Positions 1-4,910 of a DNA stretch of 7,880 bases are shown here, one piece after another. Origin of the DNA: Pararhodospirillum photometricum DSM 122 (lineage in GTDB: Bacteria > Pseudomonadota > Alphaproteobacteria > Rhodospirillales > Rhodospirillaceae); contig NC_017059.1 in NCBI RefSeq assembly GCF_000284415.1, forward strand, positions 3,692,398 to 3,700,277, in the 5' to 3' direction. Made by a program: the position numbers and the translations under genes. Below the pieces are notes generated by a model, which ran no database searches, had not been told where the DNA came from, and saw only the letters and a program-made list of their open reading frames with translations. Each line of letters begins with the position of its first letter. Positions within the stretch are counted from its first letter, which is position 1.

Positions 1-11
1 GTGGGCGTGAT

Positions 12-665
12 ATGAGTCTTGCCCGTGCCCATTACACTCGGGTCCTGGCCGAGCAAGGCGGGGCGCCGGCCCCCCCGCCCGAAGCCGTTTCTTTGCGCGC
101 TAAAATAGAACAGGCCCTTGCCTTACATGCCCGCGCCCTCAAGGACATCCAGTCCCTTGAGCGCAAGGTCGCGTTTAAGCGAGAGGTCCTGCCCGACTAC
201 ACCGCCTATGTGGACGGGTGCTTGGCCGCTGACGCAGGCGGCCCCGACCCTGTCCTGATGACCACCATGGTTTGGCGGCTCGACGTGGGTGACTACGAGG
301 GCGCTATGGTCATCGCCCGCTATGCCCTGCGCCATGACTTGGCGCTGCCGGAGCGCTTTGCCCGCTCCTTCCCGACTTGGCTCGTCGAAGAGCTGGCCGA
401 AGCCGCTCTGGACAACAAGCTCACAGTCCCGGGAGCCCTGAGCGAGGCCATGGAACTGACCGCGAGGGCCGATATGCCTGACGAGGTAAGGGCCAAAGGA
501 CACAAGGCGATGGGGTTGGGTCTGCGTGACACTGCCCCCGCCGAGGCCCTGGCCCACCTCAAACGAGCCCTGGCCTTGCATAAAGGGGTCGGGGTGAAGG
601 CCGAGGTTGCTCGCCTGGAACGAGCTCGCGATGGGGCAGCCACCTCCTGCGATCAGGACGGCTGA
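12..665 (+). CDS. M: Phage terminase small subunit (P2 gpM family)
   Basis: The 217-residue protein matches the P2 gpM family, the small (DNA-recognition) subunit of the packaging terminase, which acts with the large subunit gpP at the prohead portal. P2 gpM is about 247 residues, so this one is slightly shorter. Visible family features are the N-terminal AxxHYxRVLAEQ segment (residues 4-15), a helical KIEQALALHARALKDIQ stretch (31-47), the core PDYTAYVDG (61-69) followed by VLMTTMVWRLDVGDYEGAM (81-99), ARYALRHDL (102-110) and the C-terminal LKRALALHKGVGVKAEVARLER (183-204). The start is the ATG at 12, with only a weak GGG-type ribosome site. The ten bases before it are probably the end of the capsid gene N: frame 1 would give an ATGA overlap (stop at 13-15), but too little is visible to annotate it. 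Assignment is by family resemblance and by position before L. Confidence 0.93.
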   Translation: MSLARAHYTRVLAEQGGAPAPPPEAVSLRAKIEQALALHARALKDIQSLERKVAFKREVLPDYTAYVDGCLAADAGGPDPVLMTTMVWRLDVGDYEGAMVIARYALRHDLALPERFARSFPTWLVEELAEAALDNKLTVPGALSEAMELTARADMPDEVRAKGHKAMGLGLRDTAPAEALAHLKRALALHKGVGVKAEVARLERARDGAATSCDQDG

Positions 666-668
666 CCC

Positions 669-750
669 GAGACGACACCGCTCACGCCTCGGTTTGAGCG
701 GAGCCCTTCCCCCCCCCAAGGTCCGGCACCGGGGGCGGCGGTGTCGTCTC
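669..750. repeat. 13-bp perfect inverted repeat with nested alternative hairpin, M/L gap
   Basis: Between M and L, the left arm GAGACGACACCGC (669-681) is the exact reverse complement of GCGGTGTCGTCTC (738-750), with 56 nt between. Inside lies a second perfect stem, CCGCTCA (678-684) with TGAGCGG (695-701) around a 10-nt loop. It shares bases 678-681 with the outer stem, so both cannot form fully at once. A run of nine C (709-717) faces five G (731-735). No U-tract follows the right arm, so it is not a standard intrinsic terminator. It could be an RNA structure controlling translation or processing between M and L, or a protein-binding site; the role is inferred. The right arm covers the GTG at 741, which argues against that codon as the start of L. 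Confidence 0.7.
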
Positions 751-764
751 ACCCTTATTTCGAC

Positions 765-769
765 GGAGG
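765..769 (+). promoter_or_regulatory. Ribosome binding site deciding the start of L
   Basis: GGAGG lies 4 nt before the ATG at 774. It selects that ATG over the in-frame GTG at 741, which sits inside the right arm of the inverted repeat and has no such site. The family-conserved region of L also begins downstream of 774. Confidence 0.75.
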
Positions 770-773
770 CACC

Positions 774-1235
774 ATGACCCCCACCCTTATCCCCTCCGGG
801 GGGCTCCCAGCCACGGAGGCGGTGGTCGCCAACGACGGCTGGTACCCCGACATTCCTGTGTCGTCGTTTAAGCTGGTGACCGGCCTGGACGACACTTTTC
901 GTCTGGAACAGGTGGTCGAGACTGTGACGGCCGCAGTGGCCGAGACCAACCGCACTCTCCTGTCTTGGCGCCAGACGCAAACGGCCTCCTCTCTGGCCGA
1001 GGTACCGGGCCCCCTCCTGAATGGCAGACCCGGCCCTCTTGCCCTGTACCGCACGGCCGTCCACGCGCTGGCACGGGCGAAGCTTTTGCAGGTAGTTCGA
1101 GATTTTGACAGCACAAAATCGGGACACGCTCGGGCGGATGCCCTGGAAAGCACGGCGGACGACTGGCTGGCGCGCGCGCATGAGGCACTCTCAGTGCTAA
1201 CGGGCCGACCCCGGGCGACGATTGAGCTGGTTTGA
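774..1235 (+). CDS. L: Head completion/stabilization protein (P2 gpL family)
   Basis: The 153-residue protein belongs to the P2 gpL family, which acts late in capsid maturation so that the packaged head can receive a tail. Family hallmarks are GWYPDIPVSSFK (residues 22-33), the following helix with ETVTAAVAETNRTLLSW (49-65), and the C-terminal half LYRTAVHALARAKLLQVVRDFDST followed by AD-LE-T-DDW and an ending like GRPRATIELV. Length is close to P2 gpL (about 169). I start it at ATG 774 because GGAGG lies just upstream; a GTG at 741 would add 11 residues from inside an inverted repeat. The stop TGA (1233-1235) shares one base with the ATG of X, which suggests translational coupling. It stands in the canonical M-L-X order. 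Confidence 0.92.
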   Translation: MTPTLIPSGGLPATEAVVANDGWYPDIPVSSFKLVTGLDDTFRLEQVVETVTAAVAETNRTLLSWRQTQTASSLAEVPGPLLNGRPGPLALYRTAVHALARAKLLQVVRDFDSTKSGHARADALESTADDWLARAHEALSVLTGRPRATIELV

Positions 1236-1441
1236 TGCCGTCAACGACCCTCTATGCCCAGCAGGGCGATACCGTCGATCTCGTTTGCCTGCGCCATTAC
1301 GGAGACACCCGCTTGGTTGAGGCCGTGTTCGACGCCAACCCCGGCCTCGCCGCCCTGGGGCACCGCTTGCCTCTGGGAACCCCTGTCACTCTGCCGGAGC
1401 GTGTGGTGACGCCCACCCCCGGCTATCGCCTATGGGAGTAA
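1235..1441 (+). CDS. X: Tail protein X, LysM-like (P2 gpX family)
   Basis: This small 68-residue protein matches the P2 gpX family (P2 gpX is 67 residues), a tail protein with a LysM-like fold required for tail assembly. Visible features are the N-terminal YAQQGDTVDLVCLRHYGDT (residues 8-26), a VEAVFDANPGLAALGHRLPLGTPVTLP core typical of LysM/gpX sheets and helices, and the short C-terminal tail. The start is ATG 1235, overlapping the L stop by one base (TGATG). A TTG directly before it would add one residue and is less likely. It is followed, as in P2, by the lysis genes. Confidence 0.92.
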   Translation: MPSTTLYAQQGDTVDLVCLRHYGDTRLVEAVFDANPGLAALGHRLPLGTPVTLPERVVTPTPGYRLWE

Positions 1442-1444
1442 CTC

Positions 1445-1732
1445 ATGGCCGATCCGTCTGCGGGCTGCCCTCTGCCCGGCCAGCCCTGTCTCCAAGCGCG
1501 CGATGCCGCTGAAGCTGCGGCTGACCGGGCCGTGCGCAAAGTTTTTGAACTGCTCGGGGTTGACGTGTCTGACCCGAAGCAAGTCGAAGAGTTTCGCCGC
1601 GACTTGCGCTTCGGCGGGACGATGCGCCGGGCCGCAGACCGCGGGTTGGGAACGGCCGTGACTATTATCGCAACCGGGGTTCTTGCCGCTCTTTGGTTGG
1701 GGTTGCAAGCCAAGGTGACGGGCAATGGGTAA
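1445..1732 (+). CDS. Small single-membrane-span protein in lysis cassette (DUF6127-like)
   Basis: This 95-residue protein has a Cys-containing N-terminus (C8, C15), an Ala/Arg-rich amphipathic helix (about 17-38), an acidic-basic middle section (DPKQVEEFRRDLRF, 43-56) and one predicted transmembrane helix at about 68-87 (LGTAVTIIATGVLAALWLGL). The general plan, a charged helix with 'L-xx-LGV/D...xxFRRDL' and then RR-x-A before one C-terminal span, resembles small proteins of the DUF6127 type found beside lysis genes in alphaproteobacterial phages; I recall this resemblance from family knowledge only. GGGAG at 1434-1438 gives a good ribosome site. It lies between X and the endolysin, where P2 has holin Y, so a role as holin partner, antiholin or pinholin is possible but not shown. 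Its end overlaps the endolysin start by 8 nt. Confidence 0.78.
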   Translation: MADPSAGCPLPGQPCLQARDAAEAAADRAVRKVFELLGVDVSDPKQVEEFRRDLRFGGTMRRAADRGLGTAVTIIATGVLAALWLGLQAKVTGNG

Positions 1733-2315
1733 AAGCCAAGCTGACATAGTCGCGCGGATCCTCAACGGCCTCCTTGACCAGGAGGGAGAATTTGTCGAGG
1801 ACCCGGCCGATCGAGGCGGCGCAACCAAACACGGCATTTCCCTGCGCTATGCGACAGGGATCGGGCTTGATCTGGATGGAGACGGCGACGTTGATCGGGA
1901 CGACATCATTCGCTTGACACCCGAGGAAGCGGCCCGTCTCTTTCGCCGGGACTTTTTCGAGGAGCCGGGCATTCACCGCTTGCCGGCGCCGCTGTGGCCC
2001 GTGCTGGTGGACTGGGCGGTCAACAGCGGCGCGGCGCGGCCCCTTCTCGCTCTGCAACAGACCCTGAACGCTTTTTTAGATTTGCGCCCGGGTCTTTACC
2101 CCCCTCTGGTCGAGGACGGCCGGATGGGCCCGAAGACACGACGCGCGGCGGAAAGCGCCTTGGCTCTCGTGGCTCCGGCCTGGATCATCAATGCCGTGTG
2201 CGACCGACGCGAAGCGTTTTACCGCGATCTGGTGCGTCGTGATCCGACCCAGCGCCGTTTCCTGGCGGGCTGGTTGCGACGCACCGACAGCTTCCGAGAG
2301 GAGACACCGGCATGA
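1725..2315 (+). CDS. Endolysin: GH108 N-acetylmuramidase with peptidoglycan-binding domain
   Basis: The 196-residue protein fits the GH108 (formerly DUF847) lysozyme family, which hydrolyses the glycan strands of peptidoglycan. The N-terminal catalytic signature is LLDQEGEFVEDPADRGGATKHGIS (residues 16-39), in which E20 is the expected catalytic glutamate of the family EGG-Y motif, here written EGEF. TPEEAARLFRRDFF (65-78) and PVLVDWAVNSG (92-102) are typical of the rest of the fold. The C-terminal domain (about 104-190) resembles PG_binding_3, with LALQQTLNAF (108-117) and VEDGRMGPKTR (129-139). Residues 49-60 form an EF-hand-like loop (see findings). No signal peptide is evident, so export would need the holin. 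AAGGTGA precedes the ATG; the gene overlaps both neighbours. It replaces P2 gene K. Confidence 0.92.
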   Translation: MGKSQADIVARILNGLLDQEGEFVEDPADRGGATKHGISLRYATGIGLDLDGDGDVDRDDIIRLTPEEAARLFRRDFFEEPGIHRLPAPLWPVLVDWAVNSGAARPLLALQQTLNAFLDLRPGLYPPLVEDGRMGPKTRRAAESALALVAPAWIINAVCDRREAFYRDLVRRDPTQRRFLAGWLRRTDSFREETPA

Positions 2316-2872
2316 TGGGATTTTTTCTCAAGTGGTTGACCGGTGGCGGAGTGGCAGCGCTCGATGCGCTGGCCGCGCGCTTTGCTCCCAATAAAGACCT
2401 GCTGGAAGCCAACCTTCATGCCGAAGCAGCCCAGCAGCTCGGCGCCTACGCAGCGGAATATACCGCACCGCGTGACCGGCGCACCCCGTGGGACAGCGCT
2501 GTGGACGGCCTGAACCGCCTGCCACGCCCCTTTATGGCGTTTGCGGTCATGGGGCTGATGGCCTGGGCTCCCATTGACCCGGCAGGCTTCGCGCTGGCCA
2601 TGCAGGCCTATGCTTTGGTCCCCGAGTGGCTCGCAGCAACCCTCTTCGGGGTGGCAGCGTTCTACTTTACCTCGCGCCATTTCGAACGCCGCTTGGAACT
2701 CAAAGGCCCGGATCCAGCGACCGTCCAGGCCGTCATGGCGGCGCGTCCCCGCCCCCCGCCTTCGGATCCGGCGCCGATGGCCGACGACACCTACCACGCC
2801 CGGATGGCCGACCCAGCCCCACTGGATGATGCAACCCTCGCCGAATGGGCCAGACGCCAGAAGGGGAAGTAA
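2312..2872 (+). CDS. Holin of the 3TM family (GTA holin-like)
   Basis: The 186-residue protein resembles the 3TM holin family (PF11351-like), named for gene-transfer-agent and alphaproteobacterial phage holins that permeabilise the inner membrane so that the endolysin reaches the wall. The defining region is NRLPRPFMAFAVMGLMAW (68-85), a short hydrophobic segment (about 91-103) and PEWLAATLFGVAAFYFTSRHFER (104-126). A soluble N-terminal part with a basic and alanine-rich helix precedes it, and a Pro-rich, charged C-terminal tail (about 135-186) follows. The start ATG 2312 overlaps the endolysin stop (ATGA); a second ATG at 2315 is equally usable. GGAGA lies 7-8 nt upstream. Immediate adjacency to the muramidase supports the lysis role. 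Confidence 0.87.
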   Translation: MMGFFLKWLTGGGVAALDALAARFAPNKDLLEANLHAEAAQQLGAYAAEYTAPRDRRTPWDSAVDGLNRLPRPFMAFAVMGLMAWAPIDPAGFALAMQAYALVPEWLAATLFGVAAFYFTSRHFERRLELKGPDPATVQAVMAARPRPPPSDPAPMADDTYHARMADPAPLDDATLAEWARRQKGK

Positions 2873-3292
2873 ATGCGCAAGGTCACCCAGCTACGGGACG
2901 CCCTTCTTACGGCTCCCTTGGGCCTCACTGCCGATAAGGTCTTGACGTTCGTCGAAGCCGGCAAAGTTATATCTTGCAGGGGCCATCAAAACGAGCATAT
3001 CCGCCTGTCATACACGATCAGGATTGTCGTTCTGGACTATGTCGGGGTGCCTCATGACCTCCTCTGGCTGGTGGCCCGCTGGTATCACGAGGCGGAGCCA
3101 GCCGCTCTTCCAGAGGCTGTCACCTTCAAGGCCGATATCCTCGACCACCGATCGGCCGACATGCTAATCGAGGCGCCGGTTACCGAGACCGTGCGGGCGA
3201 CACCAACGGCCGATGGCACGACTTTGGAGAGCGAGGGCGACCCCGATGCCCTTGCAATCGACATGAGCCACCTCGTCGCGGGGCTGCCATGA
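2873..3292 (+). CDS. R: Tail completion protein (P2 gpR family)
   Basis: This 139-residue protein matches the P2 gpR family (P2 gpR about 155), needed to finish the tail so that it can join the head. The typical N-terminus is MRKVTQLRDALLTAPLGL followed by VLTFVEAGKV (23-32), and the LSYTIRIVVLDYVG strand and LLWLVARWYHEAEP helix are typical of the family core. The start codon directly follows the holin stop with no gap, and AAGGGGAA (2861-2868) is the ribosome site. Its stop overlaps the S start by ATGA. R-S order after lysis genes is as in P2. Confidence 0.9.
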   Translation: MRKVTQLRDALLTAPLGLTADKVLTFVEAGKVISCRGHQNEHIRLSYTIRIVVLDYVGVPHDLLWLVARWYHEAEPAALPEAVTFKADILDHRSADMLIEAPVTETVRATPTADGTTLESEGDPDALAIDMSHLVAGLP

Positions 3293-3750
3293 CCACAACA
3301 GACGACCCCACAGCCATTGAACGTTTTTTGCTGCAATCCCTGGCCCGCCTGCAGCCAAGCGAGCGCAAGAAACTGCTGAAGAGCTTGGCCACCGAGTTGC
3401 GCCGACGCAACCGCCAGCGGATGGGAAAACAGGTTGGCCCCGATGGGACGCCATGGGTCCCCCGGGCCCGGGAGTTAGGCGGTACGGTACGCCGCATCGG
3501 TCGGATGATGTCCGGGCTGAAGGAAGTCCGGCGAATGTCGATACGTAGCACAGCCGATGAAGCGCGCGTGGGGTGGGGAGCTCGAAACGCGCGGATCGCG
3601 CAAGTGCACCAGGAAGGTGGGCCGGACAGAGTGTCGCCCCGAGGGCCCCGCATCACCTACGTCGCCCGGCCGTTGTTGGGTTTGCCGCCGGATGACGTCC
3701 AGTGGGTCCGCCATCGCCTGCTGGACTACTTCTCAGGTGAGTTGACTTAG
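3289..3750 (+). CDS. S: Tail completion/virion morphogenesis protein (P2 gpS family)
   Basis: This 153-residue basic protein belongs to the phage virion morphogenesis family typified by P2 gpS (150 residues), which acts with R in tail completion. It shows the conserved N-terminal helix LQPSERKKLLKSLATELRR (21-39), NRQRMGKQVGPDGTPWVPR (41-59), a middle ARIAQVHQEG segment and the C-terminal RPLLGLPPDD followed by a helix ending the protein. Start by ATGA overlap with R. After its TAG (3748-3750) comes the only notable gap in the tail region, at the point where P2 starts its V-W-J-I-H-G operon. Confidence 0.9.
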   Translation: MTTTDDPTAIERFLLQSLARLQPSERKKLLKSLATELRRRNRQRMGKQVGPDGTPWVPRARELGGTVRRIGRMMSGLKEVRRMSIRSTADEARVGWGARNARIAQVHQEGGPDRVSPRGPRITYVARPLLGLPPDDVQWVRHRLLDYFSGELT

Positions 3751-3806
3751 TCAGTTACAACCACACCAAAGGAGACACCGGGCCGCCGTGCGACGACGCT
3801 TACCCC
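3751..3806 (+). promoter_or_regulatory. S-V gap, equivalent to P2 late operon boundary (possible late promoter region)
   Basis: In P2 a separate Ogr/Delta-activated late promoter (PV) lies between S and V. This 56-nt gap is the equivalent place. The near palindrome TGACTTAGTCA (3743-3753, arms TGACT/AGTCA) covers the S stop. AGGAGACACCGG occurs at 3770-3781. I see no clear sigma-70 -35/-10 pair (TTGACT at 3742 has no -10 at the right distance) and no exact TGT-N12-ACA activator site, so promoter activity rests on position alone. Confidence 0.3.
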
Positions 3807-4271
3807 ATGAGCGTGGCCCTGTCAGACCTCCAACGACGCCTCGAGAATGTGGTCTGCCTCGGAGTGATCTCCGAGGTGGACCACTCGACTCCACGTGTGC
3901 GAGTGACAATCTCAGGGCGTCAAAGTGGTTGGTTGCCATACCCTGCTGAGGTCGGCGCCAATTTCCGCCGGTGGCGTCCCTTGCGAGTGGGCACGCAAGT
4001 CCTGGTGGCTTGCCCCTCCGGCGACCCGGCGAACGCTGTGATCACCCAGATACTCTACTCGGCGGCCCTGCCTCCCCCCGCCTTCGACGGCCACGTGGAC
4101 CTGACCCAGTGGGACGATGGAACTATGGTGCGCTATGACGCCTCGATTCGGACCCTCATCGTGTATTCGGCGGGCGACCTGACGGTGCAATGCGAAGGCA
4201 CCCTTAGACTGCGAGCTGGGGAGCGGGTCCGGCTCGATGCTCCTGAAATCCGTGCATTCGAGGAGCCCTGA
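3807..4271 (+). CDS. V: Baseplate spike protein (P2 gpV family), short form
   Basis: The 154-residue protein matches the gpV spike/baseplate assembly family; gpV forms the trimeric needle that pierces the outer membrane. Residues 1-90 contain the N-terminal helix ALSDLQRRLENVV followed by the OB-fold-like part: LGVISEVDHSTPRVRVTISG (18-37), WLPYPAEVGANFRRWRPLRVGTQVLVACPSGDPANAVITQILY (42-84). The C-terminal 60 residues (DLTQWDDGTMVRYDASIRTLIV, then GDLTVQCEGTLRLRAGERVRLDAPEI) look like a short beta-helix stalk. P2 gpV is 211 residues and carries its own metal-binding tip with an HxH motif; none is seen here. The ATG at 3807 is the only in-frame start near; the upstream GGAG (3771-3774) is 32 nt away, so its own ribosome site is weak. 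GTG 3813 is an alternative. Confidence 0.9.
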   Translation: MSVALSDLQRRLENVVCLGVISEVDHSTPRVRVTISGRQSGWLPYPAEVGANFRRWRPLRVGTQVLVACPSGDPANAVITQILYSAALPPPAFDGHVDLTQWDDGTMVRYDASIRTLIVYSAGDLTVQCEGTLRLRAGERVRLDAPEIRAFEEP

Positions 4272-4272
4272 C

Positions 4273-4566
4273 ATGCCGCCCGTCACCCTCCTGGGACACG
4301 TCTGCACAGGCCATGGTTGTTGGCCGCCCCGTCCCTCGGTCGAGGGTGAGCCGCGCTTTACCGTCGGGGGGATCCCCGTCCACCTGCAAGGCCATGCCTG
4401 GGCCTCACACACCTGCAAGGCCATTCCTCAGACGCATGCCTCGGTTCTGGCTGCGGGCAGCCCCCGCTTCTTTGTGGGAGGACGCCAATTGGGGCGGATC
4501 GGGGACCCCGTGGCCTGCGGCTCTACTGTCGCTCAAGGCGAGCCTCGGTTCGAGGTGGCGGCATGA
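4273..4566 (+). CDS. PAAR-like spike tip protein
   Basis: This 97-residue protein has PAAR-family traits: small size, Gly/Pro/His/Cys richness, position just after the spike gene, and the ending GRIGDPVACGSTVAQGEPRFEV (74-95), which is typical. PAAR proteins bind a metal with His/Cys ligands and form a sharp cone on the gpV/VgrG tip. Candidate ligands are H9, C11, H14, C16, H41, H46, C48, H55 and C82; which are used is unknown. Three copies of G-x-PRF-x-V (25-31, 62-68, 89-95) fit the pseudo-threefold beta fold. The start is ATG 4273, with GAGGAG (4260-4265) upstream; one base separates it from the V stop. P2 lacks this gene, but many P2-like phages and T6SS clusters have it. Confidence 0.85.
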   Translation: MPPVTLLGHVCTGHGCWPPRPSVEGEPRFTVGGIPVHLQGHAWASHTCKAIPQTHASVLAAGSPRFFVGGRQLGRIGDPVACGSTVAQGEPRFEVAA

Positions 4567-4910
4567 CCGCGATGGATCGCTCCAGTGGCACGGCACTGAC
4601 AGGTGAGGCGGCCGACATTCGCCAGAGTATTTGCGACATTTTAACCACCCCCATCGGCTCTCGGGTTATGCGCCGGTCCTATGGGTCTCGACTGTTTGAC
4701 TTGGTCGATGCGCCAGGGACAAAGGTCGGAGCCCTGCGATTGGTGGCCGCCGCCGCCGACGCCATAGACCTATGGGAGCCTCGTGTGCGCGTAACAGCGG
4801 CCACAGTAACGACGAGGTCGGACGGGTCCGCCGTCTTGCGCGTCTTTGGGTCCTATGCCTCTGGCTCCCTTGAAGCCGAAGTGCCGCTCGCCCTGGGAGT
4901 CGGCTCATGA
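4563..4910 (+). CDS. W: Baseplate wedge protein (P2 gpW / T4 gp25-like)
   Basis: The 115-residue protein, the same length as P2 gpW, is a gp25-like baseplate wedge component that joins the sheath to the baseplate. Diagnostic motifs are RSSGTALTGEAADIRQSICDILTTPIGSRVMRRSYGSRLFDLVD (6-49), of which IRQSI-DIL-TP-GSR-M-R-YGS is the family signature, and WEPRVRV (71-77) in the last third. The start overlaps the PAAR stop (ATGA); an internal ATG at 4572 (residue 4) is a possible alternative. The stop overlaps the J start (ATGA). Confidence 0.95.
   Translation: MTAMDRSSGTALTGEAADIRQSICDILTTPIGSRVMRRSYGSRLFDLVDAPGTKVGALRLVAAAADAIDLWEPRVRVTAATVTTRSDGSAVLRVFGSYASGSLEAEVPLALGVGS

Noticed and set aside
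669..750. Intrinsic terminator after M
   Set aside because: No U-rich run follows the right arm, and L, X and the lysis genes must be transcribed with M in P2-like phages.
741..773. GTG start for L, adding 11 residues
   Set aside because: It lies in the right arm of the inverted repeat and has no ribosome site; the ATG at 774 follows GGAGG.
123..1181. Long minus-strand open frame (352 codons) across M and L
   Set aside because: It is the antisense of two well-recognised P2 genes, crosses the inverted-repeat gap, has an Arg/Gly/Pro-rich GC-driven composition and resembles no family.
2574..2945. Embedded plus-strand frame overlapping the holin and R, considered as an Rz1-like spanin
   Set aside because: No lipobox or signal peptide, Arg/Pro/Trp/Ser-rich shadow composition, and no proline-rich lipoprotein pattern.
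3788..3951. Small GTG frame after the AGGAGACACCGG word in the S-V gap
   Set aside because: Arg/Pro-rich out-of-frame reading of gpV, no family resemblance, spacing from the ribosome-like site too long.
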